From Charina bottae (taxonomy: Eukaryota > Chordata > Lepidosauria > Squamata > Charinaidae), in the NCBI GenBank assembly GCA_023362775.1, contig JALMGJ010000002.1:63441914-63505913 (forward strand): a stretch of 64,000 bases of DNA. Direction: 5' to 3'. The notes beneath the pieces were generated by a model that was given only the letters and a program-made list of their open reading frames with translations, searched no databases and was not told where the DNA came from. The position numbers and the translations under genes were made by a program. Of this stretch, positions 43,573-52,845 are shown piece after piece (the stretch's first letter is position 1; each line of letters opens with the position of its first letter).

Positions 43573-44690
43573 CTTCAAATCCCCATATAAGCTTTGTTCC
43601 TCCCGCATCTTGTAAATAGTCAGTTAATGGTTTCCACTCTTTAAGTAAATAATAATTTGAATTTTCTTTTAATAAACATGTCAGTTTATCATTCTCTGCC
43701 ATATCCATCAATTTTAACATCCAATCTTGTATCGTAGGCGATATCTGGTTTTTCCAATTTTGTGCATATATAAGTCTTGCTGCTGTAATCATATATTGCA
43801 TAATTCTTGTAAATTGCTTCCCAGGTTGTCCATCAATTATTCCCAATAAAAAAAAATCTGGTTTAAACGGAACTCGAATTTGTAATATATTTTGCATCAA
43901 TAAATGTGTTTGAGTCCAAAATTTCTTTGCAATCTCACATGTCCACCACATATGGTAAAAAGACCCCTCTTTTTTTTTTACATTTCCAACATAAGTTGGA
44001 AACATTCCCATACATTTTAGAAAGTTTTTGTGGGGTCATATACCATCTGTACATAATCTTATAAAAAATTTCTTTTAAATTATAGCACAAAGTAAATTTT
44101 AGTCCTTTAGTCCACATATCTTCCCATTGTTGCATTTGAATGTTATGACCAATATTTTAGCCCATTTAATCATACAATCTTTAACTTGTTCCTCTACCAT
44201 TTCACCTTTTAACAATAATTTATACATTTTTTGCAATTAGATGATCATCTGTCTCACATAATTGTAACTCAAATTCCGATTTGGTTTGTTCAAATTCAAA
44301 GTCTTTCTTATCTAATTTAAATTTCTCTACGAGCTGCATATATGAAAGCCATTGAAAAGTATATCCCTCTGATGCCAATACTTCTATTGATTTAACTATA
44401 TATTGTCCTTGTTCTTTCTTTAAAAAGTCTTTGTAGGTTAACCATTTATCTTTATTTCTTACTTCTGTTCTGTAGAATGCTTCTTGTGTAGAAATCCATA
44501 AAGGTCTTTTATAACATAAGATTAATTTATATTTGTTCCAAATTCTTAACAAGGATCTTCTAATATAATGGTTTTTAAAGTCCACATTAACTTTAACTTT
44601 ATCATACTACAAATGTCCATGCCATCCATATCTTAATTCATGTCCTTCCAAATTCAATAATTTTTCATTTTTAATCCCTTATATATAAAA
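43570..44690 (-). pseudogene. ORF2: L1 copy C ORF2 C-terminal region
   Basis: Frames 44220-44585, 43935-44135 and 43568-44011 read the region after the RT: NHYIRRSLLRIWNKYK, YKDFLKKEQGQYIVKSIEVL, FYKIMYRWYMTPQKLSKMY, the Cys/His segment CWKCKKK...YHMWWTCEIAKKFW, and YLLKEWKPLTDYL near the end. This Cys-rich end is conserved in L1 ORF2. Frame breaks at about 44140-44220 and 43975. No RT core. Confidence 0.8.
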
Positions 44691-45967
44691 ATCCAGTGTT
44701 TCAAACACCCAAGATAAAAGCCAGTAGGACTTTTTGTTCTCCCGTAGTCAAAATCAAAGATAAGAATAGTAAATATTCCCAGGGTTTCACCTTCCCACTT
44801 GTAATTCTTCAGTCCAACCACAAGTCAAAAAGAAAAAATATTACTAAAAACATATAAAAAAGCCTCTACTTTCCATATAATAATCCAATAATCCAAATTA
44901 AGCGTTGAATAACTTGACTTTTTCCAAAAAAATTAATCCAAACAGAGTTCAAAGTTCAGAAAGAAAAACAGGAACTTATATATATATAAAAGAAGATTTA
45001 ATAGGGTTCTTTTTTTTCCTTTTCAGGCAGCAGTCTCAACATCAACGTCTTAAAAAATAAAGTATTAATCACTCCATTTAAATCCAGGCTTTAATATAAT
45101 ATTCCAGAAAGCAAAAAGAAAAATACCAATAATTGTCCATAAGTAAGAAACTCAAGCCAAACTGAAAATAGTAATAAAAGTCACTTTCACTTGTAGCAAA
45201 GCCATCATTTAATCTTCCTTTAACAAGAAAAAAATATATAACACCAGCAAATATAAATCAAGTCCAGATACAAATCTTAGCACTTAATAAGAGAAATAAT
45301 ATTTAAAAGTAAAAAAAAAGTGTCTAAAAGCCTGATCGGGCAGCTACTTATCTATTTTAGAATCACGGCTGCTGCAGAGCTCCGTTTTTCTTCCAGTTCC
45401 AGTCCCCTTTCACTGCTCCAATCTCCCTTCTCCCGTAGTGGAAATTATGGGGGTCGGGGGAGAGCAGTTACTCTGGGGACCCCTTGTGGTTAATCTTCTG
45501 ATCACACTCTCTTCGACTGTGATTTTTCAGCGATTTTCTTCTCCCAAATCGCCGCAAACAGCTTAACCGTGGAATCGAGGCTGGGAGCCTCGGTTCTTCG
45601 CTGCGCTCCGATCAGTACCCGGAAGTCCAAAGATAAATAATTTTATGATTTTAGAAACTGGACACTAGAGGGGACTAAAGTTCCTAGAGGAAAAAAAATA
45701 CAAACGTGTTTTTATTTACTGGGACTTACAAAATGATGCAAAATGTTATAACATTGAAAATATGAAAGGAGACTTTTGAAGAATGGAGCCAGAAATTAGT
45801 AGCCACAATATCATCAGTGTCGGGAATGATGTCTGACTCTATAGCTAGACTATGTCCAAAATATATTATTGAAGAAATGACAGATGTGGAACAACTTGTG
45901 TTTGACAAGATAGAGATGGTACTGCAAGTGGATTTACAAATGAAAGACCAAGAGAACGACTTGGAAA

Positions 45968-46622
45968 ATTTATTTATTTATTTATAATTTGACTTGTATT
46001 TACCGCTCCATCTCCCCGCAAGGGAACTCTGGGCGGTTTACAAAAAATCGACAGTTAAAATTCAACAATTAAAACAGCATATATAAATACTCTCCAATAC
46101 AATGAAATTTAAATACAAAATCCAAGATTTCATGGGTCGATGTTTAAAAGGGCTCTATGGCACCAGCCATCCCCAAGAGGAGCTGTCCCCCCCCCCTCCC
46201 ACACAAGGCGGCAGAACCAGGTCTTTAAGTTCTTTCTGAAGGCCAGGAGCGATGGGGCCTGCCTCACCTCCGGGGGCAGCATATTCCAAAGGGTGGGCAC
46301 TACTATCGAGAAGGCCCACTTTCTAGACCCCGTCAGGTGAAACTCCCTTACCGACGGGATCCGCAGCATGCCCTCTCTAAATGTTTGAGTGGGACGGTTC
46401 GACGTTATGGGGATGAGACAGTCCCTCAGGTAACCTGGTCCCATGCCATGTAGGGCTTTAAAGGTGATAACCAACACCTTGAATTGGACCCAGAAGCACA
46501 CAGGTACCCAGTGCAGCCATTGCAGCAGAGGTGTCACATGTGCTGATCTTGGCGCACCAATAACTGCGCGAGCAGCCGCATTTTGGACCAGTTGAAGCTT
46601 CCGGATACTCTTCAAGGGTAGC
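45968..46622 (-). mobile_element. L2 3' end, 5'-truncated
   Basis: TTTA repeats, inverted hairpin (CTCCATCTCC...CTCTGGGCGGTT), 3' UTR and a 161-codon minus frame (46130-46615) with KSIRKLQLVQNAAARAVIGA, LLQWLHWVPVCFWVQFKVLV, and REFHLTGSRKWAFSIVVPTL. It lies within the HAL1-like element. Confidence 0.8.
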
Positions 46623-46899
46623 CCCTTGTGTATATGTGTATACTGGATAGGTTTAACTGGCTGAGGTTTAAAACATCAAAAGGGAAATACAAATGACAAA
46701 CCGAGAGAATGACCTTGATGATTTTTTCTTATTGGATTTACAAAAGAGGCTTGTTAAAGTGTTGAAGAAATTTGTGCAATGGGACAAAGAAGAATAGTAG
46801 AAAAAAATCTGTATTTGAATGAACTAAAGATTAAGACTGTTAGAAGTAAAAGGAAGTAATATAAAGTTGGTTTATTTGATCAAGGTTAAAACAAGATGT

Positions 46900-47134
46900 T
46901 GTCATGTGTAGATGCAGAAATAACACGCCGAGGCCAGGAATCTAGTCTCTAGTGTTTATCGCATACCTACAAGCAGAAATCCTGCTAAACTAACAGTGCC
47001 TGAAGATTCCCAAGTATATCAGCTCAACCTAGGGCGGAGCTTTCTTCTGACGTTTGGGGAAATAGGCTAGGCTCTCTGAGCTGCGTGCTCGCTTCTTATC
47101 CAGTGCTCCGCCCTCCTCTCTGCTTCCCCTGACA
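46900..47134 (-). repeat. Gypsy-B 3' LTR
   Basis: 235 bp, plus-strand start TGTCATGTGTAG and end TTCCCCTGACA. One difference (A/G at the fifth base) from the 5' LTR. Confidence 0.93.
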
Positions 47135-47709
47135 CCACCCCCCTCCCCATCCAAAAACTCCATAGCAACTCCCTCCCCCCGTTCGTCCTTGGTGCCGGGC
47201 AGGATCCCGTGTGAAAAAGTGTCTATCTGCTCTTCTTCCTGGGAGCTGGGCAGTGAAGGGAGGTCATCCAGGAAAGGAATGTCGGGGGAAGGCTCGCGTC
47301 TCTCTGTTTGATCTGATAGTCTGGGTGCAGCTGGCGTCTCCTGAAAAACAGCTAAATCGTTAGAAAGGTTCTCCCTCCCCCCTCCTGGGAGCTGGCAACC
47401 AGAGGTGGAGGGATGCGAATCCTCCTCCTCCCCCCTCGCTGGGTCTGACGGGGGGAGCAGGAATGGTTGCTGGCAACTCACGAAATCCTCCGGCTGGTCG
47501 GCTTCCTCGTCTTCAGCTGGGGGCTGTAGCTCTGGGAGTCGCGCTGGCCGTGGCTTGTGAGGGAAAATCTGATGAAACCTATGCACTAGGAAGGGTGCAT
47601 GGACATCTTTGGCATTTTCCCAGGAGCGCTCTGTCTGAGAATACCCCTTCCAGTGTATTAAATACTGAATCCCCCTGCCCCTCCTTCTGGAGTCCAAAAT
47701 CTCTTGCAC
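47029..47709 (-). CDS. pol: Gypsy-B chromodomain and acidic tail
   Basis: A 226-codon frame starts in the chromodomain (QEILDSRRRGRGIQYLIHWK, GYSQTERSWENAKDVH) and continues as a Pro/Glu/Asp/Ser-rich tail of about 150 residues (AEDEEADQPEDF, SSQEEEQIDTF) before ending in the LTR with a basic patch (KKRARSS, PKRQKK). It is in a different frame from integrase; the shift falls at the G run 47745-47753, so homopolymer slippage is the probable cause. The long acidic tail is absent from Gypsy-A. Confidence 0.8.
   Translation of the reverse strand: MQEILDSRRRGRGIQYLIHWKGYSQTERSWENAKDVHAPFLVHRFHQIFPHKPRPARLPELQPPAEDEEADQPEDFVSCQQPFLLPPSDPARGEEEDSHPSTSGCQLPGGGRENLSNDLAVFQETPAAPRLSDQTERREPSPDIPFLDDLPSLPSSQEEEQIDTFSHGILPGTKDERGEGVAMEFLDGEGGGVRGSREEGGALDKKRARSSESLAYFPKRQKKAPP
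47135..47152 (-). promoter_or_regulatory. Gypsy-B polypurine tract
   Basis: Sense GGATGGGGAGGGGGGTGG directly before the 3' LTR start, the expected plus-strand primer. Confidence 0.8.
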
Positions 47710-48422
47710 TTCGTACTCCGGTTCCCCTTGGACCGGTACTGGAGGTGGGGGGGGGTATGCGACTGCAAGGCACTTGGAGGGGAATCTTTGACTAACAAGG
47801 ACTTGTGAAACACCGGGTGAATCCTCATGGAATGTGGAAGCTGTAAACGATAAGCCACAGGGTTTATTTGTTGTATCACTTGAAAAGGGCCAATAAACTT
47901 AGAGTCCAGCTTCTTACAAGGTCTGTTAGTGGGCAGAAACTTTGTAGAGAGCCAGACCTTGTCTCCTGGTGATATGGGGGGTCCTTCCTGTCTGCGTTCA
48001 TCTGCGTTCCGTTTATAGGCTGCCTTTGCCAGCTCTAGCTGCTCTGCTAACAGGTGATGGGCTGCCTGTCTTTCTGCCAGGAAATCCGTGGCTGCAGGCA
48101 CAGCTGTTTGTTGTGAGGAAAGGGGCAACACTCTCGGGTTTGTGCCATAGAGAGCCTGGAAAGGGGACATCTTGGTTGAGGAATGTACTGCATTGTTGTA
48201 AGTGAACTCTGCCATGGGGAGAAGTTCTGGCCAATTGTCCTGCCGGTAGTTAATGTAACATCTGAGATATTGCTGCAATAACTGGTTAGTTTTCTCTGCT
48301 TCGCCATTACTGCAAGGATGATTCGCAGAGGACAAGTGTATTTTGACCCCCAACGTCTGGAAAAGCGCCCCCCAGAACCTGGAAGTAAATTGCGAACCGC
48401 GATCTGAGATCAAGTGGTTAAC
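47658..48422 (-). pseudogene. pol: Gypsy-B integrase, C-terminal half
   Basis: The open frame (47658-48425) begins within integrase after the Penelope-like insertion. It contains LISDRGSQFTSRFW (second catalytic Asp), SSANHPCSNGEAEKTNQLL (Glu), FTYNNAVHSSTKMSPFQALY and the GPF-like FIGPFQVIQQINPVAY. The first catalytic Asp is on the other side of the insertion (SMDFITDLPQAQ near 49340). The protein cannot be made in one piece. Confidence 0.82.
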
Positions 48423-48480
48423 CATACCTCTATATCTGTGGCTTGAATCATGTCAACTGGATTTCTATTTTCTTAGTGGA

Positions 48481-48514
48481 AACGTTTCACTCCTTATCCA
48501 AGGAGCTTCTTCAG
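48481..48514 (-). ncRNA. Hammerhead-like core, left arm of palindrome
   Basis: Mirror copy of the core at 49074-49107: CTGAAGA, a six-pair stem II with GGAT loop, then GAAACGTT on the minus strand. Stem I pairing is weak, so it may be a decayed ribozyme. Confidence 0.45.
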
Positions 48515-49073
48515 TCTGAGTAAAGTTAGTAAGGGAATCCTTAAATATGTTTCTAGGCTGGCTGTGTGACCTTGCACCTGGGGCTAGGTCATGGTTATTT
48601 TTGAGATGTTTGTTTCTAAGTCCCTTTATCATCTAAAGGAGGATCGTTAAGATTACCCTGCTGCTGTTGAGCTTGTGAAATGGTCTTAATCTTCCTAGGC
48701 ACAGAAGACAAAGCAGGAAGGAAGATAGGGGAAAGGTTATGCCTGAGGCCCCCACCTCTATTCAAGGAAGGATTTTCCAAGTTGGCATGAATGGATTCCA
48801 TGCCAACTTGGAAAATCCTTCCTTGAATAGAGGTGGGGGCCTCAGGCATAACCTTTCCCCTATCTTCCTTCCTGCTTTGTCTTCTGTGCCTAGGAAGATT
48901 AAGACCATTTCACAAGCTCAACAGCAGCAGGGTAATCTTAACGATCCTCCTTTAGATGATAAAGGGACTTAGAAACAAACATCTCAAAAATAACCATGAC
49001 CTAGCCCCAGGTGCAAGGTCACACAGCCAGCCTAGAAACATATTTAAGGATTCCCTTACTAACTTTACTCAGA

Positions 49074-49107
49074 CTGAAGAAGCTCCTTGGATAAGGAGTG
49101 AAACGTT
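49074..49107 (+). ncRNA. Hammerhead-like core, right arm of palindrome
   Basis: CTGAAGA (49074-49080), stem II CTCCTT (49083-49088) with AAGGAG (49093-49098) and loop GGAT, then GAAACGTT (49100-49107). This fits CUGANGA, stem II, GAA and a minimal ACGU stem III with U at the cleavage position. Stem I is only partly complementary. Hammerheads in Penelope-like elements are established; this individual is inferred. Confidence 0.5.
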
Positions 49108-49201
49108 TCCACTAAGAAAATAGAAATCCAGTTGACATGATTCAAGCCACAGACTGTTCCACCTGGATGACTGAGAACCTTCATAGACATACCTCTATAT
49201 C

Positions 49202-50777
49202 GGAAGACATTGTCCAAAAAGAGCTGTGCTGTAACTTGTGCTGTTGGTAGGCCCTTGCAGGGAATGAAGTGCGCTATTTTCGTAAAGCAGTCTACCACCA
49301 CCAGGATGGAAGTGAAACCCTGTGCCTGTGGCAAGTCAGTGATAAAATCCATGGAGACAGTGTCCCAAGGTTGGGGGTGTGTGGGCAGGGGCTGCAAAAG
49401 GCCTGCTGGTTTCCCTGCAACCGTTTTAGCACGTCTACACACGTGGCAAGAGGCCACGTAAGTCTTGATGTGTGCTGCCATCTTGGGCCACCAGTAGTCT
49501 CTGAGTGTTCTGTGCAGTGTTTTGAACACCCCCCCGTGTCCTGCCGTAGGGCTATCATGACAGAGTTGTAATACTTCTTCCCTCAGGGTCTTGGGAACAT
49601 AAAGCCGCCAACTATGCCAAAGTGTCCCTGCCTCCGCTGTGAAAGGGGACGGTGTACCATGCTGGGCCCCCTGGAGGTCATCCAGCCTAGCCCGTGCGTA
49701 GGGGTCTTGTTGCTGCTGCGCCTTGATTCTTACAAGGAGATCGTCTACTAGTCTGACTGCTGCCAAGTTCTCTACTTGGACCCCTTCGGGAGGCTTCTCA
49801 AAATTTTGAGGGTGCAAGACCGTGGCTTGGGTGGCTTGGTCAGGTTCTGCAATGTCCTGCGGCTGCCTAGACAACGCGTCAGCCAGCTTGTTTTGTTTAC
49901 CTGGCAAATACGAGATGACGAAATCGAAGCGTGAAAAAAATTGACTCCATCTGACCTGATGGGGGTTGAGGGATCCCGAGCTCTGCAACAGTGCTAAGTT
50001 TTTATGGTCTGTGTAAACCTTGATTGGCAAAGCTGCTCCCTCTAACCAATGCCTCCATTCTTGAAAGGCTGATTTTATGGCAAGCAGTTCCTTGTTAAAA
50101 ACATCGTAATTCCTCTCTGCTGGTGACAGCGTGCGAGAGAAATAGGCACAGGGTAATAAATCTTCCCCCCTTTCGTCCGCCGCTTGGAGTAAAATGGCGG
50201 CGACGGCAAAGTTAGAGGCGTCGCACTGGACGTGGAACTGTTTTGAAGGGTTCGGGTGCCTCAGGAGTGGTGGGGAGGTAAACAGCTGTTTAAATTCTCG
50301 AAAGGCCGCTTGCTGCTGTTCCCCCCAGCAAAAACGTCTGTTTTTCTTTAACAGCTGAGTAAGGGGATGCGCTTTCTCCGCATATGAGGCAATAAACTTG
50401 TGAAGAAAATTCGCATACCCCAGAAATTGTTGGAGCTCCTTGACGTTACGGGGAGGCTTCCATGACATAATTGCTTGGACCTTTGCAGGATCCACGACTA
50501 CGCCTTCTGTGGAAATCCTGTATCCCAGATAGTCTAATTGCGTTAAGTCAAAAGCGCACTTTTCTAATTTCGCAAACAGCTTGTTCTCTCTTAATCTCTG
50601 CAGAACATTACGCACATGGGTAATGTGGGAGGTGGGGTCCTCAGAATAAATCAGAATGTCATCCAGATACACAATGACATATTTATCTAACAAGTCTGAG
50701 AAAATGTGGTTCATGAACCTGGAAAATACTGCCCCACAATTACTTAGTCCAAAAGGCATGACTAAATACTCAAACAT
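49202..50777 (-). CDS. pol: Gypsy-B RT palm, RNase H and integrase N-terminus (open segment)
   Basis: An open frame (49065-50777; the last part is Penelope-like sequence) begins inside RT: FEYLVMPFGLSNCGAVF, active-site KYVIVYLDDILIYS near 50660, LGYRISTEGVVVD, then RNase H (FHVQCDASNFAVAAILL, FNKELLAIKSAFQEW, VYTDHKNLALL, NKLADALSRQ), the integrase zinc region (HDSPTAGHGGVFKTLH, CHVCRRAK) and the first catalytic Asp (SMDFITDLPQ). A small deletion at about 50770-50775 shifts it from the upstream frame. Otherwise the reading is clean for more than 500 codons. Confidence 0.87.
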
Positions 50778-51927
50778 ATCTGGTGTTAAAAGCCGTTAAG
50801 TATTCATGGCCTGGCTTTATTCTGATCAAATTGTAGGCATTCCTGAGGTCTAGCTTGGTAAAAATGCGAGCCTTTTGCAGGCGATCTAGCAACTCCGATA
50901 TCACTGGAAGAGGGTAGTGGTCTCTAACGGTGACTGTGTTGAGTGCGCTGTAGTCATGCACCGTGCGCATGGGGGGTCCCTTATCGCCAGCCTGTGCCGC
51001 CGGGGCGAAAGGATCGGGCTTTTTAGGCACGAAGAAGGTAGGGGCAGATGCCGGTGATGTTGATGGCCTAATGAAACCCCTTTTTAGGTTGGTATCCAAA
51101 TATTCCTTCAGTATAGCTAGCTCCTTTGGGGACATTGTGTAATGCCGTGCCGCTGGGATCTTGGCCCCAGGCTTCAAATCTATGGTACAGTCGAAAGATC
51201 TATTGGGGGGAAACACTGTGGCCTCTTGCTCTCCGAAGATGTCTGCAAAATCTCCATACTTTGTTGGTAGTGGAGCCTTCCCTGCTTCCCGGCTTGCAGC
51301 TGCCGGCTGGGCTTGGGTAATGCCCTGCAATTTGTGGTGCCGACAGTCTTGAGAGGGAAAGGAAACTGCTCCAGTCATCCAGTCCAAATTGGGGTTGTGA
51401 AGTCTCAACCAAGGTGCCCCGAGAATGACTGGGACTTGCAAGGAGGCAGTAACGTACAGTTGGATCCACTCCGAGTGATCTGCGATGTTTAGCTGAATCG
51501 GCAGGGTGCAACGTTCGATCGCGCCGGCCTTGAGAGGTTGCCCGTCGATGGTTTCAACCTGCATGGGGCTTGGTAGTGCAGTAGTTGAAATGTGAAACTT
51601 TTCCACCGCTTCCCCATCTATAAAATTGGTTGTCGCCCCGGAATCAATCATAACATTTACCGGTAATAGTTGCTTGGAATCTGTAGTCAGCGTGGCTGGA
51701 ACAATATAAAAATCTTGGTTGTGATCTGCCGTCTGAGCCCTTCTTAATTGCTGGATGGCCGCCCTGCGGGGCTCTGACAAGGGGGGCCGTTGGAGTTTAA
51801 CTGCTGAGAAGAAGTGGCTGGAATGTGGGCCTGCTCCGTGCCTTGGGTTGTAAATCTTACCGGGGCTGCCTGGCGTCTGGTCGGGCACACCCTTGCAATG
51901 TGCCCTGGCCCCCCGCAATAAAAACAA
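50770..51927 (-). CDS. pol: Gypsy-B protease and RT fingers (open segment)
   Basis: A 385-codon frame that overlaps the end of gag in the -1 register. It contains protease (NVMIDSGATTNFIDGEAV with the DSG catalytic triad, MQVETIDGQPL, VILGAPWLRLHNP), then RT entry (FDCTIDLKPGAKIP, STSPASAPTFFVPKK, TVHDYSALNTVTVRDHYPLP, FTKLDLRNAYNLIRI). It ends at FNTRYV where a short deletion breaks the frame. Real coding probably starts by frameshift from gag near 51780 and not at the first ATG. Confidence 0.85.
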   Translation of the reverse strand: MFLLRGARAHCKGVPDQTPGSPGKIYNPRHGAGPHSSHFFSAVKLQRPPLSEPRRAAIQQLRRAQTADHNQDFYIVPATLTTDSKQLLPVNVMIDSGATTNFIDGEAVEKFHISTTALPSPMQVETIDGQPLKAGAIERCTLPIQLNIADHSEWIQLYVTASLQVPVILGAPWLRLHNPNLDWMTGAVSFPSQDCRHHKLQGITQAQPAAASREAGKAPLPTKYGDFADIFGEQEATVFPPNRSFDCTIDLKPGAKIPAARHYTMSPKELAILKEYLDTNLKRGFIRPSTSPASAPTFFVPKKPDPFAPAAQAGDKGPPMRTVHDYSALNTVTVRDHYPLPVISELLDRLQKARIFTKLDLRNAYNLIRIKPGHEYLTAFNTRYV

Positions 51928-52787
51928 AGTGCACTGTCCCTTCTCCTTTGCCTCTCGGCTTCAGAGAGCCCCCTTCTTGTGGCCCCTATCTGCATGGGTT
52001 CTTCCGCGCTCAGGGGAACAAACGTGTTAGAGGGGGTAGCACAACCTGGAAAAGCCGGTCGGGTTCCTGCCCTGTTTCTCCCTGGCCGAAGCTGCTTTAA
52101 CTCCTCCAATCGAGCATCTATGACGACTGTTAACTGGTATAGGTCTTCCAATGTCGCTGGAGTGCCCTGCCGCACTAACTCCGTCTTAATCTCTTCGTCC
52201 AGTCCTTGTTTAAACTGATCCTTCAATGCCACCTAATTCCAGCCCAAATCTCCTGCCAGCAGTTTGAAATCTGCGATGTACGCTCCTACTCTCCTGTTCC
52301 CCTGTCGGAGCAGCCGGATCTCTCTGCTGGCAGTGACCTCTCTGATTGGATCATCAAAATGGGCTCTGAAACGGGCCATAAAATTCTGGTAGTTGTCCAG
52401 AATTGGGTCGTTAGCTTCCACCATGGGGATGGACCATCTTGCGGCTGAGCCTTTCAGCAAACTTAAAATGAACGTGACTCTGGACCTCTCCGTCGGGAAC
52501 TCGGCTGGTCTGCTGTCGAAAAACATGGTGCACTGGGCGACGAAGGTCCTGAGCTGTGCCGTCTCTCCCCCAAATTTCTCTGGTAAACACCCTGGGGATC
52601 GCAGAACGACTGGTGGGGGTGGTGCCACTGGTGCTGGCTGCTGTGCCCCTGGCACTGGTTGTTGCATCTGCTGAAGCATCGCCGCCTGTAAGTTATTAAT
52701 CTGGTCGTCAACTTGTTGCTGGTGTTGTGTCAAGGCCGCTGCTAGCTGGATTATGGCCTGCTGCAATTCCTGCGTCTGAGAAGCCAT
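51744..52787 (-). pseudogene. gag: Gypsy-B gag with one stop
   Basis: Start ATG at 52785-52787 (MASQTQELQQAIIQLA), about 42 nt past the self-priming site. A Gln-rich coiled head and Pro-rich hinge precede the capsid-like part (LPEKFGGETAQLRTFVAQC, GSAARWSIPMVEAND, FMARFRAHFDDP). A single TAG at 52233-52235 interrupts it. The rest (52232-51744) reads FKQGLDEEIKTELVRQGTP and the zinc knuckle CFYCGGPGHIARVCP (CX2CX4HX4C). Gag of this type is the ancestor of PEG10/RTL Gag. Confidence 0.85.
51780..51786 (-). promoter_or_regulatory. Candidate -1 frameshift site between gag and pol
   Basis: Sense CCCCCCT lies in the gag frame as GGC CCC CCT, which fits the X XXY YYZ slippery form. It is about 36 nt before the gag stop, and the -1 frame from here leads directly into the protease frame. 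PEG10 and Sushi elements use -1 frameshifting; this particular heptamer is inference. Confidence 0.4.
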
Positions 52788-52830
52788 TCCTCTGGTTTAT
52801 GTGTTCCTCCCTCTTTCGATGGGAGTTTTG

Positions 52831-52843
52831 GTTTAGCAGGATT
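52831..52843 (-). promoter_or_regulatory. Gypsy-B self-primer binding site
   Basis: Plus-strand GTTTAGCAGGATT sits two bases inside the 5' LTR (52846). It is the exact reverse complement of AATCCTGCTAAAC at 52924-52936 in that LTR, 13 of 13 bases. On the sense strand a TATAC box begins about 28 nt upstream of the LTR segment, so the RNA 5' end would be the primer. Same arrangement and same two-base offset as Gypsy-A. Confidence 0.8.
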
Positions 52844-52845
52844 GA

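Larger units (their letters stand above)
43269..45628 (-). mobile_element. L1 copy C, internally deleted, 18-bp duplication
   Basis: A 2360-bp L1 with both ends: T-rich 3' end at the left and a 5' leader at the right that aligns with that of L1 copy A. It is flanked by a perfect 18-bp duplication AAAGATAAATAATTTTAT (43251-43268 and 45629-45646). The interior goes directly from ORF2 C-terminal sequence (to about 44690) to 5' UTR sequence, so ORF1 and most of ORF2 are absent. The intact ends show that an already shortened RNA or template was inserted. Confidence 0.85.
48437..49187. mobile_element. Penelope-like inverted dimer (354-bp palindrome arms)
   Basis: Two arms, 48436-48789 and 48799-49152, are near-perfect inverted copies around a 9-nt centre. 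A 35-nt single-copy tail (49153-49187) follows. A 14-bp duplication CATACCTCTATATC (48423-48436, 49188-49201) of integrase sequence flanks the unit. Each arm, read outward from the centre, encodes ANLENPSLNRGGGLRHNLS, which I recognise as the C-terminal end of the GIY-YIG nuclease of Penelope-like elements, then a 3' region with the phrase FTQTEEAPWIRSETFPLRK and a hammerhead-like core. Head-to-head partial copies are typical of Penelope-like insertions. Family assignment is from motifs only. Confidence 0.7.

Noticed and set aside
48616..48972. Two identical 77-codon frames on opposite strands, apparently duplicated genes
   Set aside because: They are one sequence read from the two arms of the palindrome; only the part after the centre is element coding sequence.
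48436..49152. Palindrome as an assembly or chimeric-read artefact
   Set aside because: A 14-bp target duplication and a non-palindromic 35-nt tail on one side fit a real insertion; long reads would still be the proof.
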